Translations under genes and position numbers: made by a program
The notes under the pieces: generated by a model
Told to the model about the DNA's origin: nothing
Seen by the model: the letters and a program-made list of their open reading frames with translations, nothing else
Database searches by the model: none
NCBI GenBank assembly: GCA_026391945.1
Contig: JAPLDA010000020.1
Coordinates: 1-36,943 of the forward strand
DNA: 36,943 nt
DNA from: Bacteroidota bacterium
GTDB taxonomy: Bacteria; Bacteroidota; Bacteroidia; AKYH767-A; 2013-40CM-41-45
Direction: 5' to 3'
Shown: one piece after another, positions 15,539-25,400 of the stretch
Numbering within the stretch: the stretch's first letter is position 1
How the letters are laid out: each line of letters begins with the position of its first letter

Positions 15539-16120
15539 TCAGGATTGTTTGATCAGCACCAGGTCAATGGAGAATTCAACCGCATCACTCACCACGGCTT
15601 CACCGGTGGCGGCGGCGTGGTTGTATTTCAGGTTGAAATCTTTCCGGTTTATTTTTCCGCTTGCCTTGAAACCGGCCTTGGTATTTCCCCATGGATCATT
15701 GACGGTACCATTGTAAACCACCGGAACCTCCACCTGTTTGGTGACGTCGCGGATCGTCAGCTCTCCGACAAGAATGTATCGGCCTTTGCCGAGGCTCTTC
15801 ACCGACTTGCTTTTAAAGGTGATGTTTGGGAATTTTTCGGCATTGAAAAAATCATCACTCTTCAAATGTTTGTCGCGCATATCATTGTCGGTGCTGATGC
15901 TGTTCACATCTGCTGTTACTGCTGCCTGTAAATCCGACCAGTCGGTTTTTGCAGACGTGAACGTTCCATCAATTTTTTTAAAATCTCCTTCCACATCGGA
16001 GATGACCAGGTATTTCGTACTGAAATGAATTTTGGAATGCGCTGCATCCAGCTTCCAGTTTTGTGAGAATGCCGTTGTTCCAAGAACAACAAGTGCGAAT
16101 AATGCGAGGATCTTTTTCAT
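15539..16120 (-). CDS. YceI family periplasmic lipocalin-like protein
   Basis: 193 residues with a signal peptide (MKKILALFALVVLGTTAFSQ). The YceI pattern is clear: NWKLDAAHSKIHFSTKYL at the mature N-terminus, DNDMRDKHLKSDDFFNAEKFP, GELTIRDVTKQV, and GFKASGKINRKDFNL. YceI proteins form a beta barrel binding an isoprenoid or fatty-acid chain in the periplasm and are often induced by acid, osmotic or oxidant stress. The promoter (-7 TATATTTG, TTG 20 bases upstream) lies under a palindromic candidate operator, so it is probably repressed by the nearby MarR. Confidence 0.95.
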   Translation of the reverse strand: MKKILALFALVVLGTTAFSQNWKLDAAHSKIHFSTKYLVISDVEGDFKKIDGTFTSAKTDWSDLQAAVTADVNSISTDNDMRDKHLKSDDFFNAEKFPNITFKSKSVKSLGKGRYILVGELTIRDVTKQVEVPVVYNGTVNDPWGNTKAGFKASGKINRKDFNLKYNHAAATGEAVVSDAVEFSIDLVLIKQS

Positions 16121-16158
16121 TGGGTTGTTTTTTTATGGGTTGATTTTAAATTCTGGCA

Positions 16159-16195
16159 CAAATATATGTCACAACATTAGATGTTGCAACATCTA
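16159..16195 (-). promoter_or_regulatory. yceI promoter with overlapping 18-bp palindromic operator
   Basis: Minus strand TATATTTG (16166-16159) is a perfect -7 box, and TTG (16189-16187) is exactly 20 bases upstream. TAGATGTTGCAACATCTA (16178-16195) is a perfect palindrome covering that TTG. A further CAACAT (16172-16177) pairs with the inner ATGTTG, giving three half-sites. Repressor binding here would block RNA polymerase; MarR is the obvious candidate. Confidence 0.8.
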
Positions 16196-16200
16196 TTTGG

Positions 16201-16214
16201 TTAAAATGTTTTAA
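16201..16214. promoter_or_regulatory. Second palindrome upstream of yceI
   Basis: TTAAAATGTTTTAA is a 14-bp palindrome (6-bp arms around TG), six bases beyond the yceI operator. Its core AAAATGTTTT is identical to that of the palindrome before marR (14098-14113), so a shared regulator is possible. Confidence 0.4.
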
Positions 16215-16260
16215 TCATCCGTAATGGCTTGGCAATCAATCATAAATTTTACCGGTAGTT

Positions 16261-17265
16261 TTAAAAATGCCTGATGCCGATGGCATGGCGGGCTTCGTTC
16301 ACGGTCTTCGAAGCGCTTTCCCTGGCTTTCGCTGCACCGTGCGAAGCTACTTTGTGGAGGTAGCTTTCATCTTTGGAAAGTTCGTTGATCTTTTCACGAA
16401 AAGGTTGAGTAAAAAGGATGATGTCTTCCGCCAGTTGTTTTTTCATATCACCGTAACGGATCTTCATGGTGTTGTACTGTTCATGAAAAAAATCAATCGT
16501 GTCTTTTTTTGAAACCACTTCCATCAACGTAAAAATATTCTGGATGGCTTCCGGCTTCGGTTGGTTTTCAATTGTCGGCCCGCTGTCGGTGACCGCCCTC
16601 ATCACTTTTTTCCGGATCGCTTCGGGAGAATCGGCGAGGAAGATGGCATTGCCTTCTCCTTCACTCTTTCCCATTTTCCCGGAGCCGTCAAGTCCCGGAA
16701 TTTTTACCAGTTCTGTCCCGAAATTAAAAGCAACAGGCTCCGGAAACAATTCCGTTTTATACATCCTGTTGAAACGGTTTCCGAAGGTGCGCGACATTTC
16801 AAGATGTTGTTCCTGGTCTTTTCCCACCGGAACTTTTAACGCACGATGAATCAGGATATCGGCAGCCATCAGAACGGGATAAGTAAGCAGTCCGGCATTG
16901 ACGTTATCCGGATGCTTGCGGATTTTTTCTTTGAAGGTGGTGGCCCGTTCCAGCTCGCCGACATAGGCATTCATGTTAAGCAACAGGTACAACTCGGCGA
17001 TTTCAGGAAGATCACTCTGAATGTAAATCGTGCAGGCCTCCGGATCCATTCCACAGGCCAGGTATTCGACCAGCACTTGTTTTACAATGGTGTGAAAGTC
17101 GGCAGGAACCGGATGCGTGGTAAGCGAATGGTAATCGGCGATGAAGAAAAAACAATTGTATTCATGTTGCATCTTCAAAAAATTCCGGATCGCTCCGAAA
17201 TAATTTCCGAGATGCAGGTTGCCGGTACTCCTGATCCCGCTTACAACGACTTCCTTCTTATTCAT
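16261..17265 (-). CDS. trpS: Tryptophanyl-tRNA synthetase
   Basis: 334 residues, normal for bacterial TrpRS. The class I signature is [10 protein letters not shown] (HIGH equivalent, about residues 15-24), and [10 protein letters not shown] near residue 197 is the KMSKS loop. [15 protein letters not shown] and [15 protein letters not shown] are typical TrpRS substrate-pocket motifs. It charges tRNA-Trp. Minus-strand TAGATTCG (17277-17270) with a TTG 18 bases upstream could be its promoter, leaving a very short leader. Confidence 0.97.
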   Translation of the reverse strand: MNKKEVVVSGIRSTGNLHLGNYFGAIRNFLKMQHEYNCFFFIADYHSLTTHPVPADFHTIVKQVLVEYLACGMDPEACTIYIQSDLPEIAELYLLLNMNAYVGELERATTFKEKIRKHPDNVNAGLLTYPVLMAADILIHRALKVPVGKDQEQHLEMSRTFGNRFNRMYKTELFPEPVAFNFGTELVKIPGLDGSGKMGKSEGEGNAIFLADSPEAIRKKVMRAVTDSGPTIENQPKPEAIQNIFTLMEVVSKKDTIDFFHEQYNTMKIRYGDMKKQLAEDIILFTQPFREKINELSKDESYLHKVASHGAAKARESASKTVNEARHAIGIRHF

Positions 17266-17362
17266 GCTGCGAATCTACGAAATGAGAATCTATTTCAATC
17301 ATCAGCACCATTCATAAAATCAAATCATAATTTGGTCAACACTTATTTCAGGCACATTCCTA

Positions 17363-17392
17363 ATTCGTACATTCGTACCGATTCGAATTTTG
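17363..17392 (+). repeat. ATTCGTA word island before the carboxylase gene
   Basis: The order is ATTCGTA, one base, ATTCGTA, two bases, GATTCG (17363-17385). The same arrangement occurs on the minus strand at 25929-25907 with 21 of 23 positions identical. GAATTTTG (17385-17392) directly after it is a 7/8 match to the -7 box for the gene starting at 17401. Confidence 0.7.
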
Positions 17393-17400
17393 CAGATACC

Positions 17401-18942
17401 ATGAAAGATAAATTAAAAATTCTGGAAGAAAAAATCGCCGGGGCAAAACTTCTCGGCGGAATAAAAAGAATAGAAGCCCAGCATAAAAAAGGAAAGATGA
17501 CTGCCCGTGAGCGGGTTCACTTTCTCATGGATGAAGGAAGCTTTGAAGAAATCGGAATGCTGGTAACTCACCGTGCCACCGACTTCGGAATCGATAAGGA
17601 AAAATATCCTGGCGACGGAGTGGTAACCGGTTTCGGAACTGTGAATGGAAGATTGGTTTATGTGTATGCCCAGGACTTCACCGTATTCGGAGGATCCCTG
17701 AGTGAAACGCATGCAAAAAAAATATGCCGCATCATGGATCTCGCCATGCAAAACGGCGCACCTGTGATCGGCCTGAATGATTCAGGCGGAGCGCGCATAC
17801 AGGAAGGCGTTGTTTCATTGGGCGGATATGCTGATATTTTTTACCGCAACACACTTGCTTCCGGAGTCATCCCGCAGATTTCAGCCATCATGGGACCATG
17901 CGCCGGCGGAGCCGTGTATTCTCCGGCCATCACCGATTTTATCATGATGGTGGAAAATGCTTCGTACATGTTTGTCACCGGACCGAACGTGGTGAAAACA
18001 GTGACACACGAAGAAGTCACTTCCGAAGAACTTGGAGGAGCATCCACGCATGCCACCAAATCAGGTGTTACGCATTTCACCGCACCCAACGAACTGGATT
18101 GCATCAACTACATTAAAAAAATACTGGGTTACATTCCGCAGAATTGCGAAGATCAGCCACCTGTTGTTGCTTATGAAGATGCCGATGAAATGCGTCCGGC
18201 ATTAAATACGATCATTCCTTCCAACCCGAACCAGCCTTATGATATGAAAGATGTCATCAGCGAATGTTTGGATGCCGATAGTTTTTTTGAAGTGCATAAA
18301 GATTTTGCAGAAAACATTGTGGTGGGATTTGCACGCCTGGCGGGTAGAAGCATCGGCATTGTGGCCAATCAACCGGCCTACCTTGCAGGAGTACTCGACA
18401 TTCATGCTTCCACCAAAGCCGCCCGTTTCGTTCGCTTCTGCGATTGTTTCAACATTCCTCTTTTGGTGTTCGAAGATGTTCCGGGATTTCTTCCCGGCAC
18501 CGACCAGGAATGGAATGGCATCATCGCCAACGGAGCGAAGTTGCTGTATGCATTCTGCGAAGCTACGGTTCCGCGCATCACTGTGATTACACGAAAAGCG
18601 TACGGTGGAGCATATGATGTGATGAACAGCAAACACATCGGCGCCGATATGAATTACGCCTGGCCTTCGGCAGAAATTGCTGTGATGGGTGCCAAAGGCG
18701 CTGCTGAAATCATTTTCAAAAAAGAAATTGCTGAAGCGAAAGATCCGGAAACAAAACTCAAAGAGAAAGAACTGGAGTTCAATGAACTGTTTGCCAATCC
18801 TTATAAAGCAGCCGAACACGGTTATGTGGATGAAGTGATCAAACCGGAAAATACGCGCCGCCGGCTCATTGCATCCTTTAAGATGCTTGAAAATAAAGTG
18901 GCCAAACTTCCAAGAAAAAAACACGGGAATATTCCGTTGTAA
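17401..18942 (+). CDS. pccB: Acyl-CoA carboxylase beta subunit (propionyl-CoA carboxylase type)
   Basis: 513 residues from ATG 17401; the open frame extends upstream across the antisense trpS gene, but that part is non-homologous. [20 protein letters not shown] is the standard start of the family. Carboxyltransferase motifs follow: [74 protein letters not shown] and, in the C-terminal half, [13 protein letters not shown]. The subunit transfers CO2 from biotin to propionyl-CoA (or a related acyl-CoA), giving methylmalonyl-CoA. The biotin carboxylase and carrier subunits are not in this window, so the exact substrate is uncertain (methylmalonyl-CoA decarboxylase alpha is the main alternative). 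Confidence 0.93.
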   Translation: MKDKLKILEEKIAGAKLLGGIKRIEAQHKKGKMTARERVHFLMDEGSFEEIGMLVTHRATDFGIDKEKYPGDGVVTGFGTVNGRLVYVYAQDFTVFGGSLSETHAKKICRIMDLAMQNGAPVIGLNDSGGARIQEGVVSLGGYADIFYRNTLASGVIPQISAIMGPCAGGAVYSPAITDFIMMVENASYMFVTGPNVVKTVTHEEVTSEELGGASTHATKSGVTHFTAPNELDCINYIKKILGYIPQNCEDQPPVVAYEDADEMRPALNTIIPSNPNQPYDMKDVISECLDADSFFEVHKDFAENIVVGFARLAGRSIGIVANQPAYLAGVLDIHASTKAARFVRFCDCFNIPLLVFEDVPGFLPGTDQEWNGIIANGAKLLYAFCEATVPRITVITRKAYGGAYDVMNSKHIGADMNYAWPSAEIAVMGAKGAAEIIFKKEIAEAKDPETKLKEKELEFNELFANPYKAAEHGYVDEVIKPENTRRRLIASFKMLENKVAKLPRKKHGNIPL

Positions 18943-19014
18943 AATGGTTTCTGCCATGGAGAGTACCGGGAATTTGCAATCAACCATTCGCCATTACATT
19001 TATAAATATCAACT

Positions 19015-20313
19015 ATGAATATCTTGCTGCTTGGTTCCGGAGGCCGCGAACATGCATTCGCATGGAAGATTTCACAGAGCAAACGGTGTGAAAAACTTTT
19101 TATCGCTCCCGGAAATGCCGGCACGCTGCAATGTGGTACGAATGTAAATCTCAACCTGCTTGATTTTGTTGCAGTCCGAAATTTTGTTCTCGAAAAAAAA
19201 ATCGACATGGTTATTGTCGGACCGGAAGAACCTTTGGTGAAAGGGATTCATGATTTTTTTCTTGCTGATGAACAGCTCCGAAACATTCCCGTCATCGGTC
19301 CTGAAAAAGATGGCGCTCAACTCGAAGGCAGCAAAGATTTTTCAAAACAGTTCATGTCAAGGCATCGTATTCCGACGGCGCGTTATCAAACATTTACGGC
19401 AGAAACTCTACAAGAAGGATTTAATTTTCTTGAACAGTTAAATCCTCCGTATGTTCTCAAAGCCGACGGACTTGCGGCAGGAAAAGGAGTCGTGATTCCG
19501 AATACACTCGATGATGCAAAAAATGAACTGAAGGAAATGCTTACCGACGCTAAGTTCGGCGCTGCTTCTTCCAAAGTGGTGATCGAGGAATTTCTGAAAG
19601 GCATTGAACTTTCCGTTTTTGTTCTCACCGACGGCGACTCATACAAAATTCTGCCGGAAGCAAAAGACTACAAGCGCATCGGCGACCAGGATACGGGCCC
19701 GAATACCGGTGGAATGGGAGCCGTGTCGCCGGTTCCGTTTGCCGGCAAGGAATTCATGCAGAAGGTTGAAGAACGAATCATCATTCCGACCATCGAAGGA
19801 TTAAAGAAAGAGAACATCCTTTACAAAGGATTTATTTTCATCGGGCTGATGAATGTGAATGGAGAACCGTACGTGATTGAATACAATGTAAGAATGGGAG
19901 ATCCCGAAACAGAAGCGGTGATTCCAAGAATTGAATCTGACCTGGTCGAATTATTCGAAGCCGTTTCAAAAGGAACGCTTGCCGAAAAGGAACTGGTCAT
20001 CAGCAAACAATCCGTGGTTACCGTTATGCTCGTGAGCGGCGGCTACCCCGGAGATTATGAAAAAGGAAAAGTAATCTCCGGACTCGGTGACGTAAAAGAA
20101 AGTTTTGTTTTTCATGCCGGCACTTCAATGGATGAGAAAGAAGTGATTAAAACTTCAGGAGGAAGAGTCCTTGCGGTTTCTTCATTCGGAAAAAATATGG
20201 AGGAAGCGGCGGCTCTATCATACCGGTCTGTTTCCAAAATTGCTTTTGAGAACATGTATTTCAGAAAAGACATCAGCCTTGATCTTCAAACAAAATCTCA
20301 GGTCATAAAATAA
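19015..20313 (+). CDS. purD: Phosphoribosylamine-glycine ligase (GAR synthetase)
   Basis: 432 residues, normal length. It is an ATP-grasp enzyme: MNILLLGSGGREHAFAWKI at the N-terminus, IVGPEEPLVKGI, the ATP-grasp segment PYVLKADGLAAGKGVVI, the family signature DQDTGPNTGGMGAVSP, and EYNVRMGDPETEAVIPR carrying metal ligands. It joins glycine to phosphoribosylamine, the second step of de novo purine synthesis. It follows pccB by 72 bases with a possible TACATTTA -7 element in the gap. It ends at a bidirectional hairpin shared with the converging small gene. Confidence 0.97.
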   Translation: MNILLLGSGGREHAFAWKISQSKRCEKLFIAPGNAGTLQCGTNVNLNLLDFVAVRNFVLEKKIDMVIVGPEEPLVKGIHDFFLADEQLRNIPVIGPEKDGAQLEGSKDFSKQFMSRHRIPTARYQTFTAETLQEGFNFLEQLNPPYVLKADGLAAGKGVVIPNTLDDAKNELKEMLTDAKFGAASSKVVIEEFLKGIELSVFVLTDGDSYKILPEAKDYKRIGDQDTGPNTGGMGAVSPVPFAGKEFMQKVEERIIIPTIEGLKKENILYKGFIFIGLMNVNGEPYVIEYNVRMGDPETEAVIPRIESDLVELFEAVSKGTLAEKELVISKQSVVTVMLVSGGYPGDYEKGKVISGLGDVKESFVFHAGTSMDEKEVIKTSGGRVLAVSSFGKNMEEAAALSYRSVSKIAFENMYFRKDISLDLQTKSQVIK

Positions 20314-20345
20314 AAAATCCCGCTCATTATAGGCGGGATTCCTCG
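20312..20345. terminator. Bidirectional terminator between purD and the small membrane protein gene
   Basis: AATCCCGC (20316-20323) pairs with GCGGGATT (20333-20340), loop of 9. The minus strand continues with a T-rich tract (TTTTTTATTTT); the plus side has CCTCG and then five T. Confidence 0.82.
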
Positions 20346-20363
20346 TTTTTCAGGCTGATCGAA

Positions 20364-20531
20364 TCAATCAAACTTTTCAATTTCTTTTTGTTTGCTCATA
20401 TAACTCACCCAGATGAAAAAGGCGATGAAGCCAATGGTGATGAGCAGTTTGTTGAACCAGGGGCTTACCCAGTTCATGACGTTAAAGATTGCCTCGAAGC
20501 AATCAGCGATGAAATACCAGAATCCGTCCAT
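20364..20531 (-). CDS. Small membrane protein, DUF6341-like
   Basis: 55 residues from ATG 20531 (MDGFWYFIADCFEAIFNVMN). A longer TTG start at 20579 would cover the promoter: minus-strand TATTTTTG is a perfect -7 box within the 20532-20580 gap. One hydrophobic segment, LLITIGFIAFFIWVSYM, is followed by a charged tail SKQKEIEKFD. I recall a small one-helix family (DUF6341) beside DUF6427 in many Bacteroidota, and the divergent neighbour here is DUF6427-like, which supports the call. Function unknown. Confidence 0.65.
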   Translation of the reverse strand: MDGFWYFIADCFEAIFNVMNWVSPWFNKLLITIGFIAFFIWVSYMSKQKEIEKFD

Positions 20532-20605
20532 GTGTGATGTTGTTGAGATGGCAAAAATATAAATTCTGCTGATCTGCAAAAAATTATTTTTCTACTTTTA
20601 TCTCG

Positions 20606-21559
20606 ATGATCCGTTTTTTCAAATCCCCGCAGCCAGCCGCATTGTTCATGGTACCCGTGATCGTGATCCTTCTGTGGTTGCAGGTGATGGTTAAGCAACC
20701 GGCCGGCATGATGCTGCCGTTTCACTGGCAGGAAGCGCTTCCCCGCTTCCTGGTCATGTTTATCGCCGTGGCGCTGGTATCGCTGGAAGCCATTTATATG
20801 AACAACCTGTTTAACCGGCATGAAGTACTGGGCAAAAATTCTTACCTGCCTGCTTTTTTATACGTTCTCTTGATGTCGTTTGCTTTGCCTGTGCTCTGGT
20901 TGCATCCGGTATTAATTGCCAATATTTTTCTTCTTGTGGCTTTGGATAAAACATTTTCATTGTTTAAAAATGAAACAGCCGCATTGGCCTTGTTTGACGG
21001 GGGTTTCATGATTTCCATGGCATCCTTTTTCTATTTTCCGGCTGTCCTTTTTTTTGCCTGGTTTATCATTTCCATTGCCATCCTTCGCCCGTTCAGTTTT
21101 CGTGAATGGCTGATTGCATGCATCGGATTTGTGTTGCCTTATTTTTTCATGAGTGTTTATTTTTTCTGGAACGACCGGCTGGTTTCCAAATGGGAATCAG
21201 GCATCCGCTTGTTCGCGTCGAAAACACCGGACATTTCCTTTGTGACCGGAAGACCGCTCTTTTGGCTCTTTCTACTCACCGGGTTTTTGTTTCTTCTTTC
21301 AATGGGAAAATTCAGGCGGAATTTTTACAAGAATGTTGTGAAAACCAGGCTCTGCCAGCAACTCCTCATGCTGTACATGGTGTTTGCCGTACTCTCCGCC
21401 TTTCTCTCTACTTCCGTTGATTTTTTTCAACTCACCCTCCTGGCCATTCCATTCTCCTTGTTTTTCAGTAATTATTTCCTCCTGGTAAAAAAGAAAACAT
21501 GGATCCCGGAGCTGCTGCTCTGGTCGCTGATCATCCTGATTGCCTGGAACCATCTCTGA
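20606..21559 (+). CDS. DUF6427-like integral membrane protein
   Basis: 317 residues, strongly hydrophobic with roughly eight to nine predicted transmembrane segments. Examples are AALFMVPVIVILLWLQVMV near the start and LLLWSLIILIAWNHL at the end. The start MIRFFKSPQP and the internal LVALDKTFSLFKNETAALALFDGGF fit the DUF6427 family as I remember it. Its usual partner, a DUF6341-like small protein, lies divergently 74 bases away. In other Bacteroidota the pair often sits near purD or upp. No transporter or enzyme motif is visible. Its TGA stop shares the palindrome TGATCA with the stop of ybeY. Confidence 0.7.
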   Translation: MIRFFKSPQPAALFMVPVIVILLWLQVMVKQPAGMMLPFHWQEALPRFLVMFIAVALVSLEAIYMNNLFNRHEVLGKNSYLPAFLYVLLMSFALPVLWLHPVLIANIFLLVALDKTFSLFKNETAALALFDGGFMISMASFFYFPAVLFFAWFIISIAILRPFSFREWLIACIGFVLPYFFMSVYFFWNDRLVSKWESGIRLFASKTPDISFVTGRPLFWLFLLTGFLFLLSMGKFRRNFYKNVVKTRLCQQLLMLYMVFAVLSAFLSTSVDFFQLTLLAIPFSLFFSNYFLLVKKKTWIPELLLWSLIILIAWNHL

Positions 21560-21985
21560 TCACAAAGATCTTTTTCCCAGCCAGTCATCTTCTGCCTTTC
21601 TCATGACCTGCTGATCCCTTTTTGTTTTGTCTTTGTAGCCCAGCAAATGCAGCACGCCATGAATCATCACACGGTTCAGCTCCTCCCTGAATGCGACACC
21701 ATATTCGCCGGAATTAAATTGTACGCGATCAACGGAAATGAAAATATCAGCGGAGATTTTTTTTTTGCCGGCACCATGATCAAACGTGATGATGTCGGTA
21801 AAAAAATCGTGATTCAGAAATTCCCTGTTGAGTCGCAAAAGATATTGATCCGAGCAAAAAATATAATTGATCTCCTCCAGCTCAAACGCATGTTTGCGGA
21901 TGGCTGCATGAATCCATTTTTTTAATTCCTGTTGCTGCACCAGGCGAAACCGAACGTCTTCTTTGAAAAAATGAATGCGGATCAT
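21560..21985 (-). CDS. ybeY: Endoribonuclease YbeY
   Basis: 141 residues. The zinc/active-site motif reads HGVLHLLGYKDK: H109 and H113 are present, but the third histidine of the classical HGxLHLxGYDH motif is replaced by Lys-Asp (D119 is the position-equivalent candidate ligand). As I recall, this is usual in Bacteroidota YbeY. FLNHDFFTDIITFDH matches the conserved N-x-x-Y/F-R-x-x-D-x-x-T-DVLSF region. YbeY takes part in 16S rRNA 3' maturation and ribosome quality control. Minus-strand TACTTTTG (21997-21990), a perfect -7 box, lies only four bases before the start, suggesting a leaderless or very short-leader mRNA. Confidence 0.93.
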   Translation of the reverse strand: MIRIHFFKEDVRFRLVQQQELKKWIHAAIRKHAFELEEINYIFCSDQYLLRLNREFLNHDFFTDIITFDHGAGKKKISADIFISVDRVQFNSGEYGVAFREELNRVMIHGVLHLLGYKDKTKRDQQVMRKAEDDWLGKRSL

Positions 21986-22012
21986 TGATCAAAAGTAATC
22001 ATAAGGGTGATC

Positions 22013-22043
22013 AAATAAAAAAAGGGAGAACTCCTCTCCCTTT
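22013..22043 (-). terminator. Terminator downstream of the ATP-binding regulator gene
   Basis: AAAGGGAGA (22021-22029) pairs with TCTCCCTTT (22035-22043), loop of 5; on the minus strand a T tract follows. It separates the DUF4175/HATPase transcript from ybeY. Confidence 0.88.
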
Positions 22044-22068
22044 CCTGTCTAACCGAAAATTATTTCAC

Positions 22069-22491
22069 TCAATTATTACTGACTAATTTGAAATTTAATT
22101 CCACCACCCGGCCGTTGTCAGAAAAGATAAGCTGGTCGGTGAGATGTTTCATCAGGAAAATCCCGCGGCCACATTCTTTCTCCAGGTTTTCCGGTGCCGT
22201 AGGATCGGGAAGATTGTAGTAATCAAACCCCGGACCCTGGTCGGTAATGGTAAAGGTGAGTTGGTTATGATTGAGCTGGTAACTCACGCTCACTTTCTTC
22301 ATCGGGTCAGCATGATTGCCGTGGTAGATCGCATTGGTAACAGCTTCCGTGATGGCCACGAGCATGTTGCCGAACATATCTTCACTCACGTTGTATTTAT
22401 TGCGTATCTCGTCGATCATGTTCTCCACGATTCCGAGGCTTTCGGGTTGTGAATTCAGTTCCAAGGTTTGGCTTTTTCCTTCAACGTACAT
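22069..22491 (-). CDS. Anti-sigma-factor-type ATP-binding protein (HATPase_c, RsbW-like)
   Basis: 140 residues, a stand-alone GHKL ATPase domain with no sensor. The N box is ITEAVTNAIYHGNH (E49, N53, H57), the G1 box DQGPGFD (84-90) and the G2 box GRGIFLMKHL (108-117). Such domains in RsbW/SpoIIAB proteins bind a sigma factor or phosphorylate an anti-sigma antagonist. No STAS-domain partner or PP2C phosphatase gene lies next to it here. It starts two bases after the DUF4175 stop, so it is translationally linked to that gene, an arrangement I recall as common in Bacteroidota. The target is unknown. Confidence 0.9.
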   Translation of the reverse strand: MYVEGKSQTLELNSQPESLGIVENMIDEIRNKYNVSEDMFGNMLVAITEAVTNAIYHGNHADPMKKVSVSYQLNHNQLTFTITDQGPGFDYYNLPDPTAPENLEKECGRGIFLMKHLTDQLIFSDNGRVVELNFKLVSNN

Positions 22492-22493
22492 AA

Positions 22494-25400
22494 TTATTTT
22501 TCAAGCGTTTGAAAGTAATCGTTGACTTTCTTTTTGTAATACGAATTCAAAGAAGGCGGAACGGTTCTGAGGAGTTCCATTTCCTTTAACTTAAGTCTTT
22601 TATACTCCTCAAACTCCGAAGGGTTACGATGGATGTTGTTTTTTGCTTCTTCACTCTTTCGCTGCTCATCCTGGTCGCGTTCACGCTCTGCTTTTTCACT
22701 TTCAAGCAGGCGTGTGAGGATGTCTTCCTGCCGTTTCAAAGTCTGCTCAGTCACCATTTTATTGACGATATCATTTTCACTTTCCTCCATCTTTTTCTGA
22801 ATCTGCTGGAGGTCTCCGAGCGTATTTTTTCCGTCTTTATTTTCCTGCATATTCATCTTGTTCAATTCATTCCGGATGTACTCCTGCTGGGCGGCCATTT
22901 TCGCCAGTTGTTCGCTCATGCCTTGCTGGCCCTGACCGGTTTTGCCCGGTTTGTTTCCCTGCTTCATCGCCTCCATCATCTTCTTCATGTTTTTATTCAA
23001 CTCCTCCTGCATCTTTCGCAACTCGGAAGCAGATTTAGGTTTTCCCTTTCCCGGTTTACTGCAACTCGCCGAACTGTTGGCTTGTTGCTGCTGCATCTGT
23101 TTCAGGGCTTCACTCAGCAACAGGGCAAGGTCATTCACCGAAGTCATCACAAACTGCTGGCGGCTGCGTGCCTGTGGAACCAGCCGGTCTTCCAGGTTGT
23201 CCAGCGCAGCATCCATGTTCTGGTTGATCCCGGAAATTTCTTTGTTCACCTTCGACTGGATTTGTAAAATCCGTTTGCTCAAAGCGAAAAGCGAGTCTTC
23301 AATCATCTTTGCGTCGTCCTTCAGCTTTCGTTGCTGCTGGCTGGTTTTCAGGTACTGCGGGTTGTTTACATCCAGTGTTTTCAGGTCCTGCATCAGTTTC
23401 TCCTGGTCGAAGGACAGACGAAGGAGGTTTTCCAGCAAAGCACGCAGTGCATTTTCATCTTCTTCCTGCTGCTCCTGTTCCATTTCCTGTTTCATCTTGC
23501 TCATCTTTTGAGAAAGCTGTTCCATTTTCTGTGAAGCGTTTTTCTGAGACTTCGAAGCCTTGCTGTTCTTTCCCTGGCTGAGCTGTTCTTCGCTGTTCTG
23601 CATGTCCTTCTGAATGTCCTTTTGTTCCTCGTCCGTTTTTTTCAGATCATTCGGTTTCTCCAGTGCTGCATTTTTCTTTTCGAGATCATTCATGTCTTTT
23701 TTGAAGTCCTCAAATTGCTTGTTCAGATCGCTTTGTTTGTCTTTTAAATCCTTGCTGTCGGCATTTTTTTCTTCGGACTTCTTCGCGAGTTCATCTTGTT
23801 TTTTTGCAAGGTCATTCAGCTTGCTGATGTTGTTTTCCAGTTTCTGCTCAAATTCCATTTGCTTGAATAACTCCAATGCTCTTTCAAGTTCTTTCTGGAC
23901 GTCTTTGTTGTCCATTTTCATTTGGCCGAGCTGTTCCTGCAATTTCGCCTTGTCCACCTGGTCCATCATCTTCTGCAACTCCTCCATGAGCTTTTGTAAT
24001 TCAGGAGTCATCAGTTTATCCATCAACGCCTGCAACTGCTGTTGTTTATCCAACAGGTCTTTGTCGGGTTGTTTGTACTCTGACTTTTGTTCGTTGTTCT
24101 GCTGGTTCTTGTTTTTTACTTCTTCCAGTTTTTTCTCCAGTTCTTTTTCCTTCTTCAACAACTCTTCAGCCTTCTTTTTATCCTCCCAGTTCATCTCCTT
24201 TTTATCAAGGAGTTTTTTATTGAGATCACTTACATCCTTCTGTAATTGTTTGGCTGCAGCAATGCTTTCCTTCAGATCATTTTTGATGTTGTCGTTATTC
24301 TTTGAAGTGTTTTCAGCAATTTCCTTCAGCGTGGGAGCTTTGAAAAGTTGCGTTTGCGTCTTCGTCGACTTTCCCCCGGCAATGGCGTCGTTGTCGGTCA
24401 CTTCAAAATAGTATTCAATTTCATCACCGGCGGCCACATGAACATCAGAAACATCCCAATAATAAAAGAACGGATCCTGGGTGGAGTTCTTTGCAATGTT
24501 GATGGATTCGCTGAATGGTTTGTTCCTGTTCTCTGAAGAAGTTGACCCCGAGGAATCCACGGCAGATGATTTCAAAAAATGATAATTGAAGGTGAGTTTT
24601 GAAAAACCATAATCGTCTTTGATGATGCCTTTAAAATAAGTTTTCCTGGTGGAAAAGGAATCCTTCTGCGCTTCCACGGCAATGGATGGATAGAGATCAG
24701 GAATAACAGAAACCGAATACCGGATCGAATCTTTGCTGTTCAGGAAACGGTTGGAGGTGGTAACGGAATAAGAATCATTCTTTGTAAAACGTTTGCTGAA
24801 CGCAAAACTGTTTTCATCTGACTTGGCCAGCGACAGGCTTGTATCCTGGAAGTTTAAACGGAGCGCATCCGTGTTTTGTGTATTGAATTTCCAAATGACC
24901 TTCGTTCCGGATGGAATCACCAGGTCGCCGGTATTCTGAATTTTTTCATTTTGCTTTCCGAGGTAAGCAGGATATTCCAAACCGATTTCAAAATTCATCA
25001 GCACCGGGTTGGGCAACGCTTCCAGCGTATATTCTTTCGAATAAAAACCATCAGCGAACAACCGGAAAGGTGTCGTCTTCTGAACATTTTTGAAAACATG
25101 ATGGAAGTTTACGGTGTTCTCTTTATCAAGTTTGAATTGGTTGTTATCAATTTCAAGATACGCTTCATGGGGAATTTCATTGCCGGAAATTTTTACATCG
25201 AGTTGAAAATCCTGCTGCTGAACCGTCTTCAGCTCTTTGTTTAACACTTCAAAAACAAACGGCGCGGGTTTTTCGAAATAGGTTCCGTGTTCAATCAGCC
25301 GTTTGGTGCTTTCCCTGATCAGGCTGGGAGCGGTAAAGAGCAACACCATCAACACAAGAAAAGGAATGAAAGCATAACGAAGGTATTTCCTGTTCTCGTT

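Noticed and set aside
16846-17400. N-terminal extension of the carboxylase beta subunit frame
   Set aside because: It is antisense to trpS, shows no homology, and the family start ([20 protein letters not shown]) begins at 17401.
23614-24411. 265-codon Ser/Phe/Leu-rich plus-strand frame inside DUF4175
   Set aside because: It is a mirror of Lys/Glu/Gln-rich coiled-coil codons on the opposite strand.
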